In this document: piece by piece, positions 1 through 13,700 of the stretch | Position numbering within the stretch: position 1 is the first letter of the stretch | How the letters are laid out: each line of letters opens with the position of its first letter | Origin: Liolophura sinensis | Lineage: Eukaryota; Mollusca; Polyplacophora; Chitonida; Chitonidae | Length of the DNA: 64,000 nt | Direction of reading: 5' to 3' | Assembly (NCBI RefSeq): GCF_032854445.1 | Contig: NC_088303.1 | Coordinates: forward strand, 32,187,501-32,251,500 | Translations under genes and position numbers: made by a program | Notes under the pieces: model-generated | The model's input: only the letters and a program-made list of their open reading frames with translations | Databases searched by the model: none | Told to the model about the DNA's origin: nothing

Positions 1-3000
1 AACACTTTATTCCCCTCTCCACGGGACAAATTCGCCGCTTCATGACTTATCCGGTGAGTCCAGGCTGGGGGGAAGGGGATGCGTCTATTTCCCGACAAAT
101 TGATGCCAAATCAACAGTCTGATTAACGCTTTCCTCCGGGGTTGGGAGTTGTAAGGTGGAGAGAGGTATGAGGGGTGGAACTTCCCCCTTATCAACACCT
201 CTTTCATCGCTTCCATCGATTCATTCTGCTCACCGTTCTGAGAATCAGTAGATAACTCTGATGTACTTGAGCGATGTCAGGGTCGAGTTAATTTGCATGT
301 ATGAAATTAATGACTGTCCGACTCGCAAGTCTCGAAAAATCCCGCAAAGTGTCAACGCGATATACCTGTTAAGATCAAATTAACACTGTCCTCGTCCTTT
401 GCAAGTACGCTTCACCCCATGTGCTGTTAGTGCATCTTTTTAATTATTCTATAAATTACCGATGACATTTGTTTTCCTTATTATATTAATTGTTAAGCCA
501 ATTTTCCTCGCAGACGTCTGAAGATGCAGGCCCTAAGGCATCACACGGTCAATTACATCGTAGAACATGTTTATGTTATAGCAGTAAAGCAATAACAGAG
601 GCAAAAACATCAACCATACTGGTACTTGGGAAACCCCGTAGCAAACGATTCCCACAGGTTAATGGTTACGAACCCCGACAAAAACGGAATAAAATCCAAT
701 CTGTTCACCACAGACGCTTTTTTTATCCGTAGACCGTATCACCGTCAGCAATTATAACCAGAGGTCAGACATGTTCTGACACGTGACACTTACCATTGTG
801 AAATGGCCCTACCCTCGGTAAATTTCCCTATCCTCGCTAAATGTCCCTAACCTCGGTAGCAAACAGCTTCAGCTTCATCTCTACATTGACCAGGTGCAAT
901 ATTGTCTAACTTTAAAATATGAAGCCCCCCCCCCCCCCCCCAACGACGTCGGCCATAACCTCACCTACATGCGTGGGATACCTTCCTTAACAACAACACA
1001 ACCAGGACGTCATTCACGATAATTTTCCTACCGTGAGTCCAAAGCAGAATTTCGAGAATGTTTTATTCTCATTGTAGCGTATAGATTGTAACTTTTTTAT
1101 ATTAATTCGATTGTGCTTCGACGCTATGATAACTTATGAGAGGGGGAAATCAGAGTGACTGGAGTAAGACCACCCACCTTTGGCAAGTCAGCTGATGATC
1201 ATTCCACACACAAGTGACGCATGCGCAAATGTGGTGGTGGATATTCATTATTCCTCACATATCCCAAACCATCATAGGTTTTAAATGCTTAAACTTCTTC
1301 ACCTTCTCCTTTGGTAAACTTTGACTTAAAAAAACAGGACTGCAAAAATGACAGAAAAGCAACACGGATATCTTATGATGATGGACAGATAGTACTACGA
1401 AAAAAAGTAACTACGGTATATTTATCATAGCTGTGCTTTAATTATAATGTAGTCATAATCAGGGTGATTTTCATTATTTTCTTCAGACGAATTAATAACT
1501 AAGATCGCAGGTCTCCGGATTTACATTGTTGTCTCCGTTGTATTTGCGATCATGATGGTAATAAGCGGTCAGCAACGTTCATACGACGGCTTAGATGGCA
1601 TTAACAGGCATGGAATTCGCTGGAAATAACTCGAAAAGTTACTTGCCAAAGGTTGACTATTCACTTCGGACACTCCAGTGTGGCCTACTTGCAAAATGTT
1701 CTTGAATGACTCGTGACACCAGGCTCAAATATAAATAAATGTAAGGCAACCCTACATTTCCAGCATCACCCACAACCCTACATATCATGTCGTGTCCTTG
1801 CTTAGGCATTCCGTCAGTGACGTGAAGTGCGTGACTCGGCCCATTAGAAGACCAATGTTAACAAAAGGTGGCTAGCGGTCGCCGTCATTATATGAGCCAT
1901 GCCGACACCCGTCTGCGCACTCATAAATTTAGTTATCTAATCAGGTGAAAACATTGCGTTTAACAAAATTACTAGTTGCCCTCGCTGATTTTATGCAGCG
2001 TTGAAATCTTACTTCCGGGGGGAATCCCCGGCTTGCAGAAGTGAGCTGTTTGTGGCGCGATGGTCACGTGCTCTTGTTTTCAATAGCGAAGGGTCCAGTT
2101 CCGGGCCACGCCCATTTGCTGGACCTGGATGGAATAGGCCGAAACATGCCTGGTTGCCTCCCGAGTAAATAGCCATCACAAGCTTTCAAACAACCATTCA
2201 CTTTGAACTGTTGTTCGTAATGAGTAGTCTGTTAAAAGCAGCTTTTATGAAGTACATGACAGAAATGAAACTGGCATCAAATAACGGTTTTGGGGTTGTA
2301 TACGCTTGACAATGTCTGCTCTGCGTGGTTAGTGGCAGTATATGAACGGGCCCTCAACTCACAATGCTTACACGCTACATTACATACCATCCCGCGGTTT
2401 ACATGTAGGTGGACTTGTATTGCTTTATCGACGACATCAAATGATCACAGGTATAGAAGTTCGTCAACAAATTAAACACCTGTGATTATTGGAAGATATA
2501 TGGAGCGGAGTTGCGGATAGGCACCATTTGGCAAGCTGCGCCATACCGCCCCAAGTGAATCGACCAGCAACTCTGGCTTCTGTGCAACAAAGGTGATCAA
2601 AGTCCCATTGTTGCCGGTATACTCATATCGACTTACCTTTGAAAAGTATCAAGTAGATCGAAGGTTTGTGGTTTTATGCAACTTAAGCCTTCCTCAGTTT
2701 ATTATTTGTGCTATAAACGTTAGCTTCTTGTCTATTAGTAATTCGGCGAGCGAGTCAGTGTCGAATGGGTTAATTTACTTGATTTCCACTCGATGATTTC
2801 AATCTCATTCTCGAACAGGAACCTACAAGATTCCTCAACTCGCACACATCTGTGTGTATTGATGGTAAGCAACTCTTTCGTGTGGCTTTGCATGGAGTTT
2901 GCTGGAGAACATCTGCTTATTTTTCACCAATGTGACCGTAATATATATATATATCAAACCTGGCATGCAGAGTTGCCACTAACTTAACAAGGGTCTGTGC

Positions 3001-3009
3001 TTTACTTCA
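1..3009. other. Intergenic, no gene seen
   Basis: Moderately GC-rich at the window edge (1-240), then AT-rich. Only short ORFs without recognisable products. A GC-rich patch with CACGTG lies at about 2.03-2.16 kb. Confidence 0.6.
925..941. repeat. Poly-C tract (17 nt)
   Basis: Homopolymer of 17 C within AT-rich intergenic DNA. Confidence 0.95.
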
Positions 3010-3211
3010 CAAAATTAACACAAAATCCAGGGTACCTGGTTTATTTAAATCTCCCATTGGGAAATACCACAGAACTTTTAAATGAGCGTGGTTTACCCAC
3101 ATCTGGCGCTTGGTGTATTCAACATGAGATTTGAGCCGAATGCGCTACAAATTATAGCCATTGCGAGTACCGCATAAAAACCAAATAAATAAATAAATAA
3201 ATAAATAAAAT
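3010..3211 (+). mobile_element. Possible decayed retroposon with (AAAT)n tail
   Basis: A diverged region ending in GTACCGCATAAAAACC and about seven AAAT units (3183-3210). The tail is like that of family A but the body is too decayed to assign. Confidence 0.35.
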
Positions 3212-3670
3212 ATTGTCATTGCTACACATAGGAATCCTAACCTTCAGATGACTCAAACAGTGTGAATTACACAAACTGAGCTAACCTTCAGGCATAGAAA
3301 CGAGGTGTGCTATTTGTAGCAAGTGACGTTATTTCCGTCACAAAAAATGCCATGTTTACAGTAACAGTGTTCAGGTATAGCACGACAAGCATAGGAATTT
3401 CAGTTATGTTGTAAGTTCGACTTGCTGTGAAGTATATGGAAATCCTCTAAAAATAAATATAGGAATTTTCAGTCAAGATAAGACCGACTTGAAAACTTTT
3501 AGAAAATTGCAACAATGTTATACGTAAGGAGATTGACAGTCTCATTTATGTACTCATTTATTTAATTGCTGCGTAAGCCACAGCATCAATAACTTTTCAC
3601 CTATACAGCGGCCATCTTTTCTATCGACAAGGAGCAAATCGGAGTCCTGAGTAAACGACCGACCTTTGAA

Positions 3671-3800
3671 GATTATTTATTTATGTGGTTGGTGTTTTAC
3701 GCATGCTCAAGAATATTTCACTCATACGACGGCGGTCAGCATTATGGTGAGAGCAAACCGGGGGAGACCCACGACCATCAACAGATTGCTGAAGTCTGTT
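3671..3800 (-). mobile_element. SINE family A fragment
   Basis: Plus-strand TGGTGTTTTACGCATGCTCA and ATACGACGGCGGTCAGCATT identify the 3' body; the head is lost. Confidence 0.8.
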
Positions 3801-3861
3801 GATGCGGACATTCGTATACCAGCCGTCAACCAATAAGGAGGTCCCAGATCAATCAAGGCCA

Positions 3862-4240
3862 CTACCATTATGGAAAACGTTACATCTACGGATTGTAATA
3901 ATGAAGTGGAACGTTATGGAAAACCATTATGGAAATGGTTACATCTACGGATTGTAATAATGGAGTGAAACGTTATGGAAGCAGTTACATCTACGGGTTG
4001 TAATCATAAAGTAACCGTTATGGAAACCCTTATTTTTACGGATTGTAATAATGAAGTGGAACGTTATGGAAACAGTCACATCTACGGATTGTAATCATGT
4101 GGTGGAACGTAAGGGAACCGTTTACATCGACGGATTGTAATTATGAAGTGGACCGTTAAGGAAACCGTTAAATCTACGGATTATAATCATGAAATAGACC
4201 CTAAAGGAAACAGTTACATCTACGGATTATAGCCATAAGG
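3862..4240. repeat. 46-bp minisatellite, about 8 copies
   Basis: Successive starts of the TACATCTACGG motif are at 3881, 3940, 3986, 4031, 4077, 4123, 4169 and 4215, so the period is 45-46 bp apart from one longer first spacing caused by a partial duplication. Each unit also carries GATTGTAAT and CGTTATGGAAAC-type segments. Confidence 0.9.
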
Positions 4241-5536
4241 AAGGCGGTTACACCGACAGTTACACTGTGTGTCCATGGATATTGGTCGTGAAACCAATGG
4301 CGCTACGAACAGCTCACCGTCCCAGAGGACGACAAAAATATAAAGCAGCTACGATATGGTGGCAAATAGTAAAAAATGCTGCTATAATAGTGTGTAGAAC
4401 AGAGAACACACGCAGGCATATTCATTATGCTATATGAACATACGTTTGTCATTACGGAGTACTCGTATAGCCCCATCAAGTGCTTCAAGGTTATCCAACA
4501 TGCTAGCGAGGGCAAGAAACAAAATAAACTGTGGGTTAAAATCTCGTTGACATATATGAGGCGATATGATGGGTTACAACATACAGCTCATGATTCACTG
4601 TGCATCACTGCACCGCTAGGCACACACTGTCTTCATAATCAACGTTCCTTTTTTCATTGTGCCCCTTACTGTGTACACAGACTCAGTACATGTAAGTTAG
4701 GAGATAGACCTGCTAGGTGATATGTTATCTATCTTGTTGGGCAAATTATTTGTTTTTAGATCAACTAAGAAAAGAATGGTGTTTGTTTTATATTTTTTTT
4801 CGCACGAAAACCATGGAAGAAAAACGCTAAAATGTTGATTCTTGGTAATATACACGCGTGGATGCTTGTGACGTAAGTCATATGTTATCTATAGTCACAA
4901 ATATGCCTTGTTTTAGCCTATGACTGTCTTTGGTTTCCCCAACCCATATAACCTGATAACCGTCGCACGAGTAAGTTGTGGGAAAACCACGAAGAAACCA
5001 GCACTGTGTCAGCACTGAAGTAGAACTTTCGCAATACACCCATGTATCCCTTTTGTTATATGAGTTGTCAGAATAATGTAGGTATGTCAAAGTAAAAAGT
5101 TACACGAAAACCAGGCACAATTGTCGAAAATGGACGAAGAGGCCTGGAAAAAGATGAACGATTTTTACCTTGAAGTCACGACTGTAACTGAAAAACCGCC
5201 TTTGTACGGCTGGAATTAGAAAGAGGTTTACAAATGGTAAAAGTACAATGACGTAATATTTACCCACACTTAACATGATTTCCGGACCTGGAGTCAGTAA
5301 ATTCAAGACAGTCTCTTAGACTGATAAACTGTTAGAAATAGCCCATTACGTCAAAATATTTTGCCTTTTATTATATGGGTACATGTGACGAATATATGAT
5401 ATTGGCTATATTTTACAAAAGTGTTAGCATGATAGCTGAAGTAGAATTGTTTTTTCCCTATAATAAACTTAAATTCTTCAGTATTAAATGTCCAGTATAT
5501 ATGCTTTGTGAGAAAAATATGAATAGAAGCAATAAT
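4241..5536. other. Intergenic, nothing recognised
   Basis: AT-rich unique sequence with short ORFs only, between the 46-bp minisatellite and a SINE. Confidence 0.6.
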
Positions 5537-5720
5537 ATTTATTTATTTGATTGGTGTTTTACGCCGTACTCAAAAATATTTCACTTGTACGACCGCGACC
5601 ATCCGTGCGGTGTGAGGAAGCCGGGCAGATCTTGAGGGAAAATCAGGACCATCTTTAGGTTGCTGGCTGACCTTCCCCACCTACAACGGGAGAAGAAGCT
5701 AGCTTGAGCTTATGCTCATA
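5537..5720 (-). mobile_element. SINE family A, partial and internally rearranged
   Basis: Plus-strand TTGGTGTTTTACGCCGTACT and the AGGTTGCTGGCTGACCTTCC segment are clear. The central GGCCAGCATTATGG region is replaced by GACCATCCGTGCGG-type sequence. Confidence 0.8.
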
Positions 5721-6675
5721 ATAAACACGGCGATTCCTCACCCTACTTCTGTTCGTAATACCCGCTGGAAAAACATAGGCTTATTCAACAGTAAAACAGT
5801 TTAGGTGACCCAATCATCAGAGAGTTTAAGAAATAGTCGAAATGCATTAGAGACATGGAAAATTCAAACACAAATTGGATTGGATAGTTTACGTCATGTG
5901 ATAGAATTTAAAGCTCGATCTATGTAACAGCCATACTCCTTACAGCACAGGCGTCGATCCCTACGCTCTCTTGACGTCACTGCACCACCAGCAAATTTTG
6001 TACACAAATCCTGAACAGCGCTAAGGCCACTGGGGTCACGGTACAAATCTCCGTCTCGGCTTTTCAAATTTGTTTCCATTCATACTTGATGCACACGCAT
6101 TATCTCTACTTAAAAATGTTTAACATCATTCAAACTTCACCTGGCACAGTTTTATTGATGAAGGCTGATTATAGTTCCGCAAGACGGACACCATTGGTGT
6201 GGCTAAATCTAAATAAACCCTACGCTCCAAAGATCAAGGACTGTCTAGAGGTACCAATGGTATAAAGTGAGAGAAGGGAGCAGCACATACGGGTGTAAGG
6301 AGTATATCTTACTGCATGACTCACTGCACGTGTGAGTTGGGTTAGAAATGTGTGAAGGAGGTTGAAAACGAAATTCCAAAATTAGTAAACCAAAAACCTG
6401 TTAGGAAGCAGTTAGGGAGGCACTGAAAAATGGTAACCTTGTGTGTGTGTCGAATGACAATGAAAAGTCATTGCAGTGCTTCGAAGGTCTCTAATCGACG
6501 GTGACTCGGTGGAGACAAGGAGAATATCCATCTGCAATGTGGAAGAACATAGGCCTACTTTTGTTACCGTATTTCCTACTAGTCAGCCTTGTCGAATTAG
6601 ATAAAGCATAAACTTACTGCAAACTTGTTTGCTTTTAGGGTATGGATAATTTAGCAAAGGATGTAACAATTGTAT
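5721..6675. other. Intergenic, nothing recognised
   Basis: Unique sequence without coding signal, leading into the 22-bp array. Confidence 0.6.
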
Positions 6676-8514
6676 TGGGCATACCTGATTATGGCATTGG
6701 CATTACCTTTCTGTGATATTTGTTATACCTGTCTATGATATTGGCCATATCTGTCTGTGATATTGGTCACACCTGTCTGTGGTATTGGCATTACCTGTCT
6801 GTGGTATTGGCATTACCTGTCTGTGATATTGGTCATACCTGACAGTGGTATTGGTGATATCTGACTGTGGATATTGGTCATACCTGACTGTGATATTGCC
6901 ATTACCTGTCTATGAAATTGGTCATACCTGACTGTGAAATTGACCATAAATGACTGTGGTATTGGCCATGTCTGACTGCGGTTTTGATATTACCTGACTG
7001 CGGTATTGATATTACCTGACTGTGATTCTGGTCATACCTGACTGTGGTATTAGTCATAGCTGACTGTGGTATTGACCACACCTGCCTGTAATATTGACCA
7101 TATCTGACTGTGGCATTGACATTACCTGTCTGTAATATTGTTCATACCTGACTGTGATATTGGTCATACCTGGTTGTGATATTGGTCATACCTGACTGTG
7201 ATATAGGTCATACCTGACTGTGGCATTGGCATTACCTGTCTGTAATATTGGCCATACCTGACTGTGCCATTGGCATTACCTGTCTGTGATATTGGCCATA
7301 CCTGACTGTGGTATTGCCGTTGCCTGTCTGTGTTATTGGTTATACTTGGCTGTGGCATTGGTCATCCCTGATTGTTGTATTGGTCATAGCTAACTGTGGT
7401 ACTGGGAACACTTGACTGTGGTACTGGGCTTTACCTGACTGTATTAACATTACCTGACTGTAATATTGGCATTAGCTGTCTGTGATATTGGTCATACCTG
7501 ACTGTAGTGTTGGTCATATCTGACTGTGATATTGGTCATACCTGACTGTGGTATTGCCATTACCTGTCTGTGATATTGGTCATACCTGACTGTGGTATTG
7601 GTCATATCGGACTGTGATATTAGTCATACCTGACTGTGGTATTGCCGTTACCTCTCTGTGATATTGGTCATACTTGGGTGTGGCATTGGTAATACCTTAT
7701 TGTGGTATTGGTCATAGCTGACTCTGGTACTGGGAACACTTGACTGTGGTAGTGAGCTTTACCTGACTCTATTAACATTACCTGACTGTAGTATTGGCAT
7801 TACCTGTCTGTGATATTGGTCACTGACTGTGGTATCGGTCATATCTATCTGTCGTATTGGTCATACCTGACTGTCTGTGATATTGGTCATACCTGACTGT
7901 GGTATTGACATTACCTGTCTGTGGTATTGGCATTAACTGTCTGTGATACTGGCCATATCTGTCTGTGATATTGGTCATACCTGACTGTGGTATTGACCAT
8001 ATCTGACTGAGATATTAATATTACCTGACTGCGGTATTGATATTACCTGACTGTGATTCTGGTCATACCTGACTGCGGTATTGACCATACCTGTCTGTAA
8101 TATTGGCCATATCTGACTGTGGCATTGACATTACCTGTCTGTGATATTGGTCATACCTGACTGTGATATTGGTCATACCTGACTGTGGCATTGGCATTTA
8201 CCTGTCTGTAATATTGGCCATACCTGACTGTGGTATTGCTGTTACATGTCTGTGATATTGGTCATACTTGGCTGTAGCATTGGTCATACCCGTCTGTGAT
8301 ATTGGCCATACCTGACTGTGGTATTGACATTACCAGATTGTTCAATTGGTCATACCTGACTGTGGTATTGGGCTCACCTGACTGTTGTATTGGCATTACT
8401 TGACTCTGGTATTGGGCTTTTGCCTCAATGTGGTATTGACATTACCTGGTTGTGGTATTAGCTTTAGCTGAAAGTGGAACTGATATCACTTGACTGTGGT
8501 ATCGACATTGTCTG
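6676..8514. repeat. 22-bp tandem array, about 80 units, with higher-order structure
   Basis: The basic unit alternates TACCTGACTGTGGTATTGGT-like and TACCTGTCTGTGATATTGGC-like forms with a 22-bp period over 1.84 kb. Distinctive variants recur at larger steps: the GTACTGGGAACACTTGACTG variant near 7.40 kb reappears 328 bp later, and a GCGGTATTGATATTACCTG variant at about 7.00 kb reappears about 1031 bp later. This shows block duplications laid over the unit repeat. Confidence 0.95.
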
Positions 8515-9334
8515 AGATTTTCAAAGCATGGATGTTATCCGGTTTAAACGAACAAATAGCGTTACTGCGTTTTCAACGTGTAATGTTTTCGATTAGTAAT
8601 TTTGAGTGCCAAAAGTGTTTTGGCCTAAAGTCCTCTCTGTCTATCGAGATCCAATAGATCTCGTATAGACGCCTGAGCGACCTGATACCCAGTGAGAAGT
8701 CTGTCTTTTCACAACTGGAGCCAGAAGGCCGTCTTGCAGGACTGGAGCCATGAAACCATTTTTGCAGGACTGAAGCAAGTGGCGTTTTTCCGTTTTCCGT
8801 TTACGGCACAGACACCCATCTATGATTATCAGTGTCAGCGTGTACTTCTGACGGGCACCCGTTGTAAGTCATGGACTCCCCGCCACAGGAGTCCATTGAC
8901 CAGTCCTTAAGTGAGGCAGTGAGATGCCAGACACACAGACACAAAGACAGACAGACAGTCAGCCTGTCACTTAGCCCTGATTAGACCAACATAGATCTTC
9001 AGCTGTCGTTGTCAATAGGCAAACATTGGCTGTTAGTAGAAAATTAGTCTCTTCACAAATTTAGACAACCCAGTGGGTTTTGTGTGAGTGAGCTCCTTTG
9101 CTGTGTCAGACTTCGTGTCAGACCAAAAATTCAGCGGATGTAGAAAATTCATTCATCCAACATATTTCGTACTTTTTCAAGTTAAAATTATTCTTGTCCC
9201 GTCATATATAAATCAGGTAATTTTTTATTTATTATATTAAACTCAAATGCTTACGTATTAATGAGTCAGTGCTTGTTTTGTCGGAAAATATGGACAAAAA
9301 CATTTTGATTCATCAATTTGTTTTGAAATTGTTT
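8515..9334. other. Intergenic; short hairpin and small local repeat only
   Basis: CTATCGAGATC and GATCTCGTATAG at 8641-8668 form an 11-bp stem with one bulge and a 5-nt loop. TTGCAGGACTGGAGCC-like segments repeat two to three times at 8.71-8.78 kb. No gene is supported. Confidence 0.55.
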
Positions 9335-9510
9335 TATTTGATGGGTGTTTTACGCCGTACTCAAGAATATTTCACTTATACAACGGCGGTCAACATTATG
9401 GTGGGAGGAATCCGAACAGAACCCTGGAGACCCGTGACCATCCGAAGGTTGCTGACAGACTTTCTCACGTACATGTTCGACTGCAGAGGAAGCAAGCATG
9501 AGCGTGAATT
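9335..9510 (-). mobile_element. SINE family A, 3' portion
   Basis: Plus-strand GGTGTTTTACGCCGTACTCA, ATACAACGGCGGTCAACATT and ATGGTGGGAGGAA identify the body; recognisable up to an AGGAAGCAAGCATGAGC segment near 9.5 kb. Confidence 0.85.
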
Positions 9511-10601
9511 GAACAGTTTTAAAAAAAAAAAAACCATAAGAAAGGACAATTTAGGTCTGGTGTGTTAAACTGTAATTCATCGAGGAAATTGATGCTATTT
9601 CTTAATTCTTATTATGATAAATATATTCGCTTAATTGGGAAGCATAATATATTGGCAACCCCACTTTGTATGATGCTGTCTTTACTTTTCTCTGTTTCTT
9701 TTTCTCTGATGTTCCTTCCAGATCTACAGTTACAGTGAAATCATATTTCACAATTACAGAAGTTATTTCACATGCTTTTTCTTTTTCTTCTCTTTTACAG
9801 TTGCCCAGAAATACAAGTTTGCTGGGTGTTATGCTTAGATTTCCAAATATTCCACGTTATTGTCCATTGAGAAAACTACTTCGTATAATTCGAGAGTTTT
9901 GCATGACAAATGATAAAGTGAAATGACAGCTGAGTGACTGGATTTCGCCGTATCTGTAGCCCGTCGGACGCCCACAAATCATGACCACATGTACTAATGA
10001 GTGGAAGGGGGTGGGTGGGTTTAGGGGGGTAGGGGAGCTGCTTGTCAGGTCTATATGGAGACATATCTAAGACTGTTGGGTGAGAGAAAGATTTGCTGAG
10101 AACTACCGGAGAGTAGAAATATTTACAGACTGATCACGTGACGTGTAATACACGCTCATCATTCATGCTTCAGCGAGGTTAACAAGCAGAAAACCTAAGA
10201 AAACAACTCATGGTTAAGCCTGAGGGCAAGGTTAACACAGGCAGATAGCGTTTCAGAAGTTCTAATCTGTTATGAATGGTTGTCAAAGACCATGCGTTAA
10301 CCCAACAATAATCTTTTGCTAAAACAATAAAACATCGTAGTGGCAAAATAAATATCCAGGCCGTTAAAGCAAAGAAAGGGCAGTAAACTCAAAATACCTG
10401 TTCCATTCATAAGTTCCAGCCTCTGAAACGTCAGGCTGCATGGCATTACATTCATTACTACATCTAGCTCTTCCCAAAATATGAACATCTTATATGACTA
10501 TGATGAATAATTTTGTCGGAATACATTTACCTGTATCTGAATACCGTGTCTTTGCAATATCGTCTATGCCAAATAAATAAAATATCGTCTAATCCCTACA
10601 A
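9511..10601. other. Intergenic, nothing recognised
   Basis: AT-rich unique sequence; a G-rich strip at about 10.0-10.04 kb. Short ORFs only. Confidence 0.55.
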
Positions 10602-10735
10602 GCAAACCTGCGGATGGTCGTCGGTCCCCCCCCCCCCCCCCTCCACTCGCACACAATCATGCTGAAGGCTGTGGTATAAGTGAAATATTCTTGAGTACGA
10701 CGTAAAACACCATAAAAACAAATAAATAAACAAAT
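10602..10735 (+). mobile_element. SINE family A, 3' portion with poly-C expansion
   Basis: ACCTGCGGATGGTCGTCGG leads into 16 C (10626-10641) where other copies have a short CCCCCGGG segment. The copy ends in TTCTTGAGTACGACGTAAAA and an AAATAAATAAAC tail. Confidence 0.85.
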
Positions 10736-13700
10736 TACAATTTACGTATTTAAGTATTTTATGTGAACTGTGTAATAATGGTTTGTTTTATAGGGTACTA
10801 CAGACATGAAACTCTTAGAAAACCAAAACAGACATGGAATTTTCTCTTATAACGCAGTTGGATACTTTATTTTCATGCCAGGTGTGTTCAATATAAGTGG
10901 GCAAAATTTGCTAGTCATTATGAACTTGGCAGGGCTATGACCTATATATAGAGCAACTATGCTTTCACATGGCGGACCTTTGCTCTTTCTACCGGACGGC
11001 ATGATTAAAGATAGTCTTGACTGATCTTCCCTCCCAAGCTTAGCCGTTTCTCCGTTATCCTCCTGTGTAAGTACCAACATTCCCACAACTGTCCATCGCA
11101 GAGCGGCTGCGCACTAGTTAACCCAAGAACCTTCTCTGCCGTGCATTCTGCAGCAACCGCTTCGGAGCACCTCTTAAAGACGAAGACGAAAAACTTATAA
11201 CGTTTTTGTGAAAATATGTAAAGTGAAAGTCGTTTTGCCGTTGGCCTTGACAGCTCGGAGTGAAGCAAGCACCAGTGCCAAGCAGTTCTGCCAGCGGATT
11301 AACAGCCATTCGAGGCCCATGAACAATTTACCGCATAATATATTCTGTAGGTTTGAAGTACTTTTGTCAGTGTTGTAATCAGGACAAGGCATGACATCCA
11401 CCACAAAACCGAAAAAATGCAGATGTGTGTTAAAGTGGAGGGAAAAAGTTGTGAAACAATCACATTTCCTAGGTCACCAGACGCTGGCGTGAAAGTTCAG
11501 GTCGTTCGTTCATAAGGGAGAAAGAAAGAACTTGATGACCTGTTTATATGCATCGGACACTTTATAATGTGTCATCCTGGAAATCAGAGCAAACGTGGTA
11601 ATATCAAAAAACATATATGACCCCTGCATGGAAAGTTCAACGAACAAAGCATACCTCGTGTGGGTAGATCGATCTCAGAAACAAAGTGCTAAATAAGACC
11701 ACAGATGAGAGAGAAACCTTTTATATATTTTGTTCACATCGCCATTTTCCCTCACGACACAATTAAGAGTGTATATAGTGCTAGCAACAACAATAAAAAA
11801 ATTTTGTTTTTGTTTTTTTGTAATGTTAGTTACAGAATAACCTGAAATATACAGAGTTCGTTGACGTTCATATACGGTGTTGGTGTAAATCAGTCCACAG
11901 AGGGACTGCCACACGCCAATATCTCAAACAACACCTAACCAGTAATAATATTCTAGATACCCCAATGATATCTTTACACATTACATATACATTTACTATT
12001 ACTATCACAGTGATCGTGGTATAAGTAGTGCCGATTATTCAGATGTCCAACATGTAGAAAATATATTCCTGATGCACCAGTTTTCTCACACGTTGTACCG
12101 GTATAACTTTTGAGTCCAGTGTGGTACTGCATAATTACTATATCCACTGCGATATACAGGTATTTTTGTACTGCGCCAGTCACAGGTCACAACTATTCCA
12201 GTATAAATATATATTATAGATTGTTTGACTGATTCGTTGATTGTCACTTAGGTATTTTTCACTTTAAAGAACTTTCTCAAAAAACGCACACCATATTTGT
12301 GGAAGTTAAGTGAACGTCAACGAATGTTTGGCTGTGCAAACAGCTCTTCGAACGCCGTCGACCTCTCATCGTCACCAATGCCGCCGGAAACATTGAGGGC
12401 CGAATATCTACAAATTCCCTGTCCGATGCCAGGACCGAATCGGCCTACCTTGTGTCTGTTGGTTAGGATGCTTTTTTATATAACATACTAAAAGTTAATG
12501 AAACTTGTTAACTTGTCTCCTTGACACACATCTACACATAAGTATGTACTTCGGGATGAAGTCTAACTAGCCCCATCCCCACCTCCACATCCCCTTCAGT
12601 TGGTACAGTGTTAGGAGTCCTTTGTTTATAACACACACTGTTGTTGGTTATCGCTTATCTTTTTACAAATTTTCCGGGGCTAGACAGTTTCTCTCATAAC
12701 TGCGGAATTCCTGTAGAGATAGTCAGAGGCCCGCAGTAATCGCCTCTTGTCAGCGCTCTAATCACTAACACCATATAGGTTACTTAAAACGTACCTCCAC
12801 AGAGAAGAGCGCGGATATAAGTGACAGAGAGCTTTGGTATAACTTATATAGGCTAAAAGAAATGTGTAGTTCCAAAAAAAATATACCCATACTTTACCGG
12901 AAATTTTGATTATTATTGTATGTTTAATGTGATGACAACACTGCGTTTTGAGAAATTATTGACCAGTGACGTCTAACCAATTTTAGTTAACATCACTGCA
13001 TTTTTTATCTAATTCTGCTTCAGCCTTGGTGCGTGTAGTTTGCTACTGTTAAAGCATTTACATGATCAGTTAGAATAAAACTGACTGAGGAAAATTGACA
13101 AGATGTGGTCATTGCCAGCTACCACACTCTCGTGGTTGCTCTGGTTTTAATCTCTATGCTATACGTTTTTAATTATATTTTATATAATTCTTTGGCTAAA
13201 TGTGAAACTATTCTCGAACTTGCGTAATCTAACTAACTTTAGATTTTTGAAATGTACATATGTTAACAACAAATACACGGTGGTCTTAACATTGTCCATT
13301 TCTGTTCAGTCTATATATAAGGCTGTGTGTGACTATAACTAGCTGTGGGTGAGATCAATCATAACCCGGGATGTGAAAACCTAACTTTTCCACGCCAAAA
13401 CACGAGTCTGTGGTCGGAAAACTTGTAAACACTTGTTGTCGTTGTACATGATCGCCATCAGCACATGTCAGTCCGAAGCAGCTCGTTTTCTAGTGAGAGC
13501 AAACGAGACGTGACAGCGGGGATGGTCAGTAAGGCTTGAAGTCCTCCGTGTTTTGAAGGGCTCACCCGCGGCTACGTCAAACAGACAAGGCTTGGTTTCA
13601 GATAAATGCTTCAAAGTTTCTGACAGATCACCGGCCTGTGTTTCCTCTTTACAACCACCCGAGACAGCAACAATCAACATAGCTCCATAACTCCACATTC

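Noticed and set aside
10847-11404. Cluster of four overlapping minus-strand ORFs
   Set aside because: Three frames are open over the same stretch, none shows a family signature, and no splice pattern links them.
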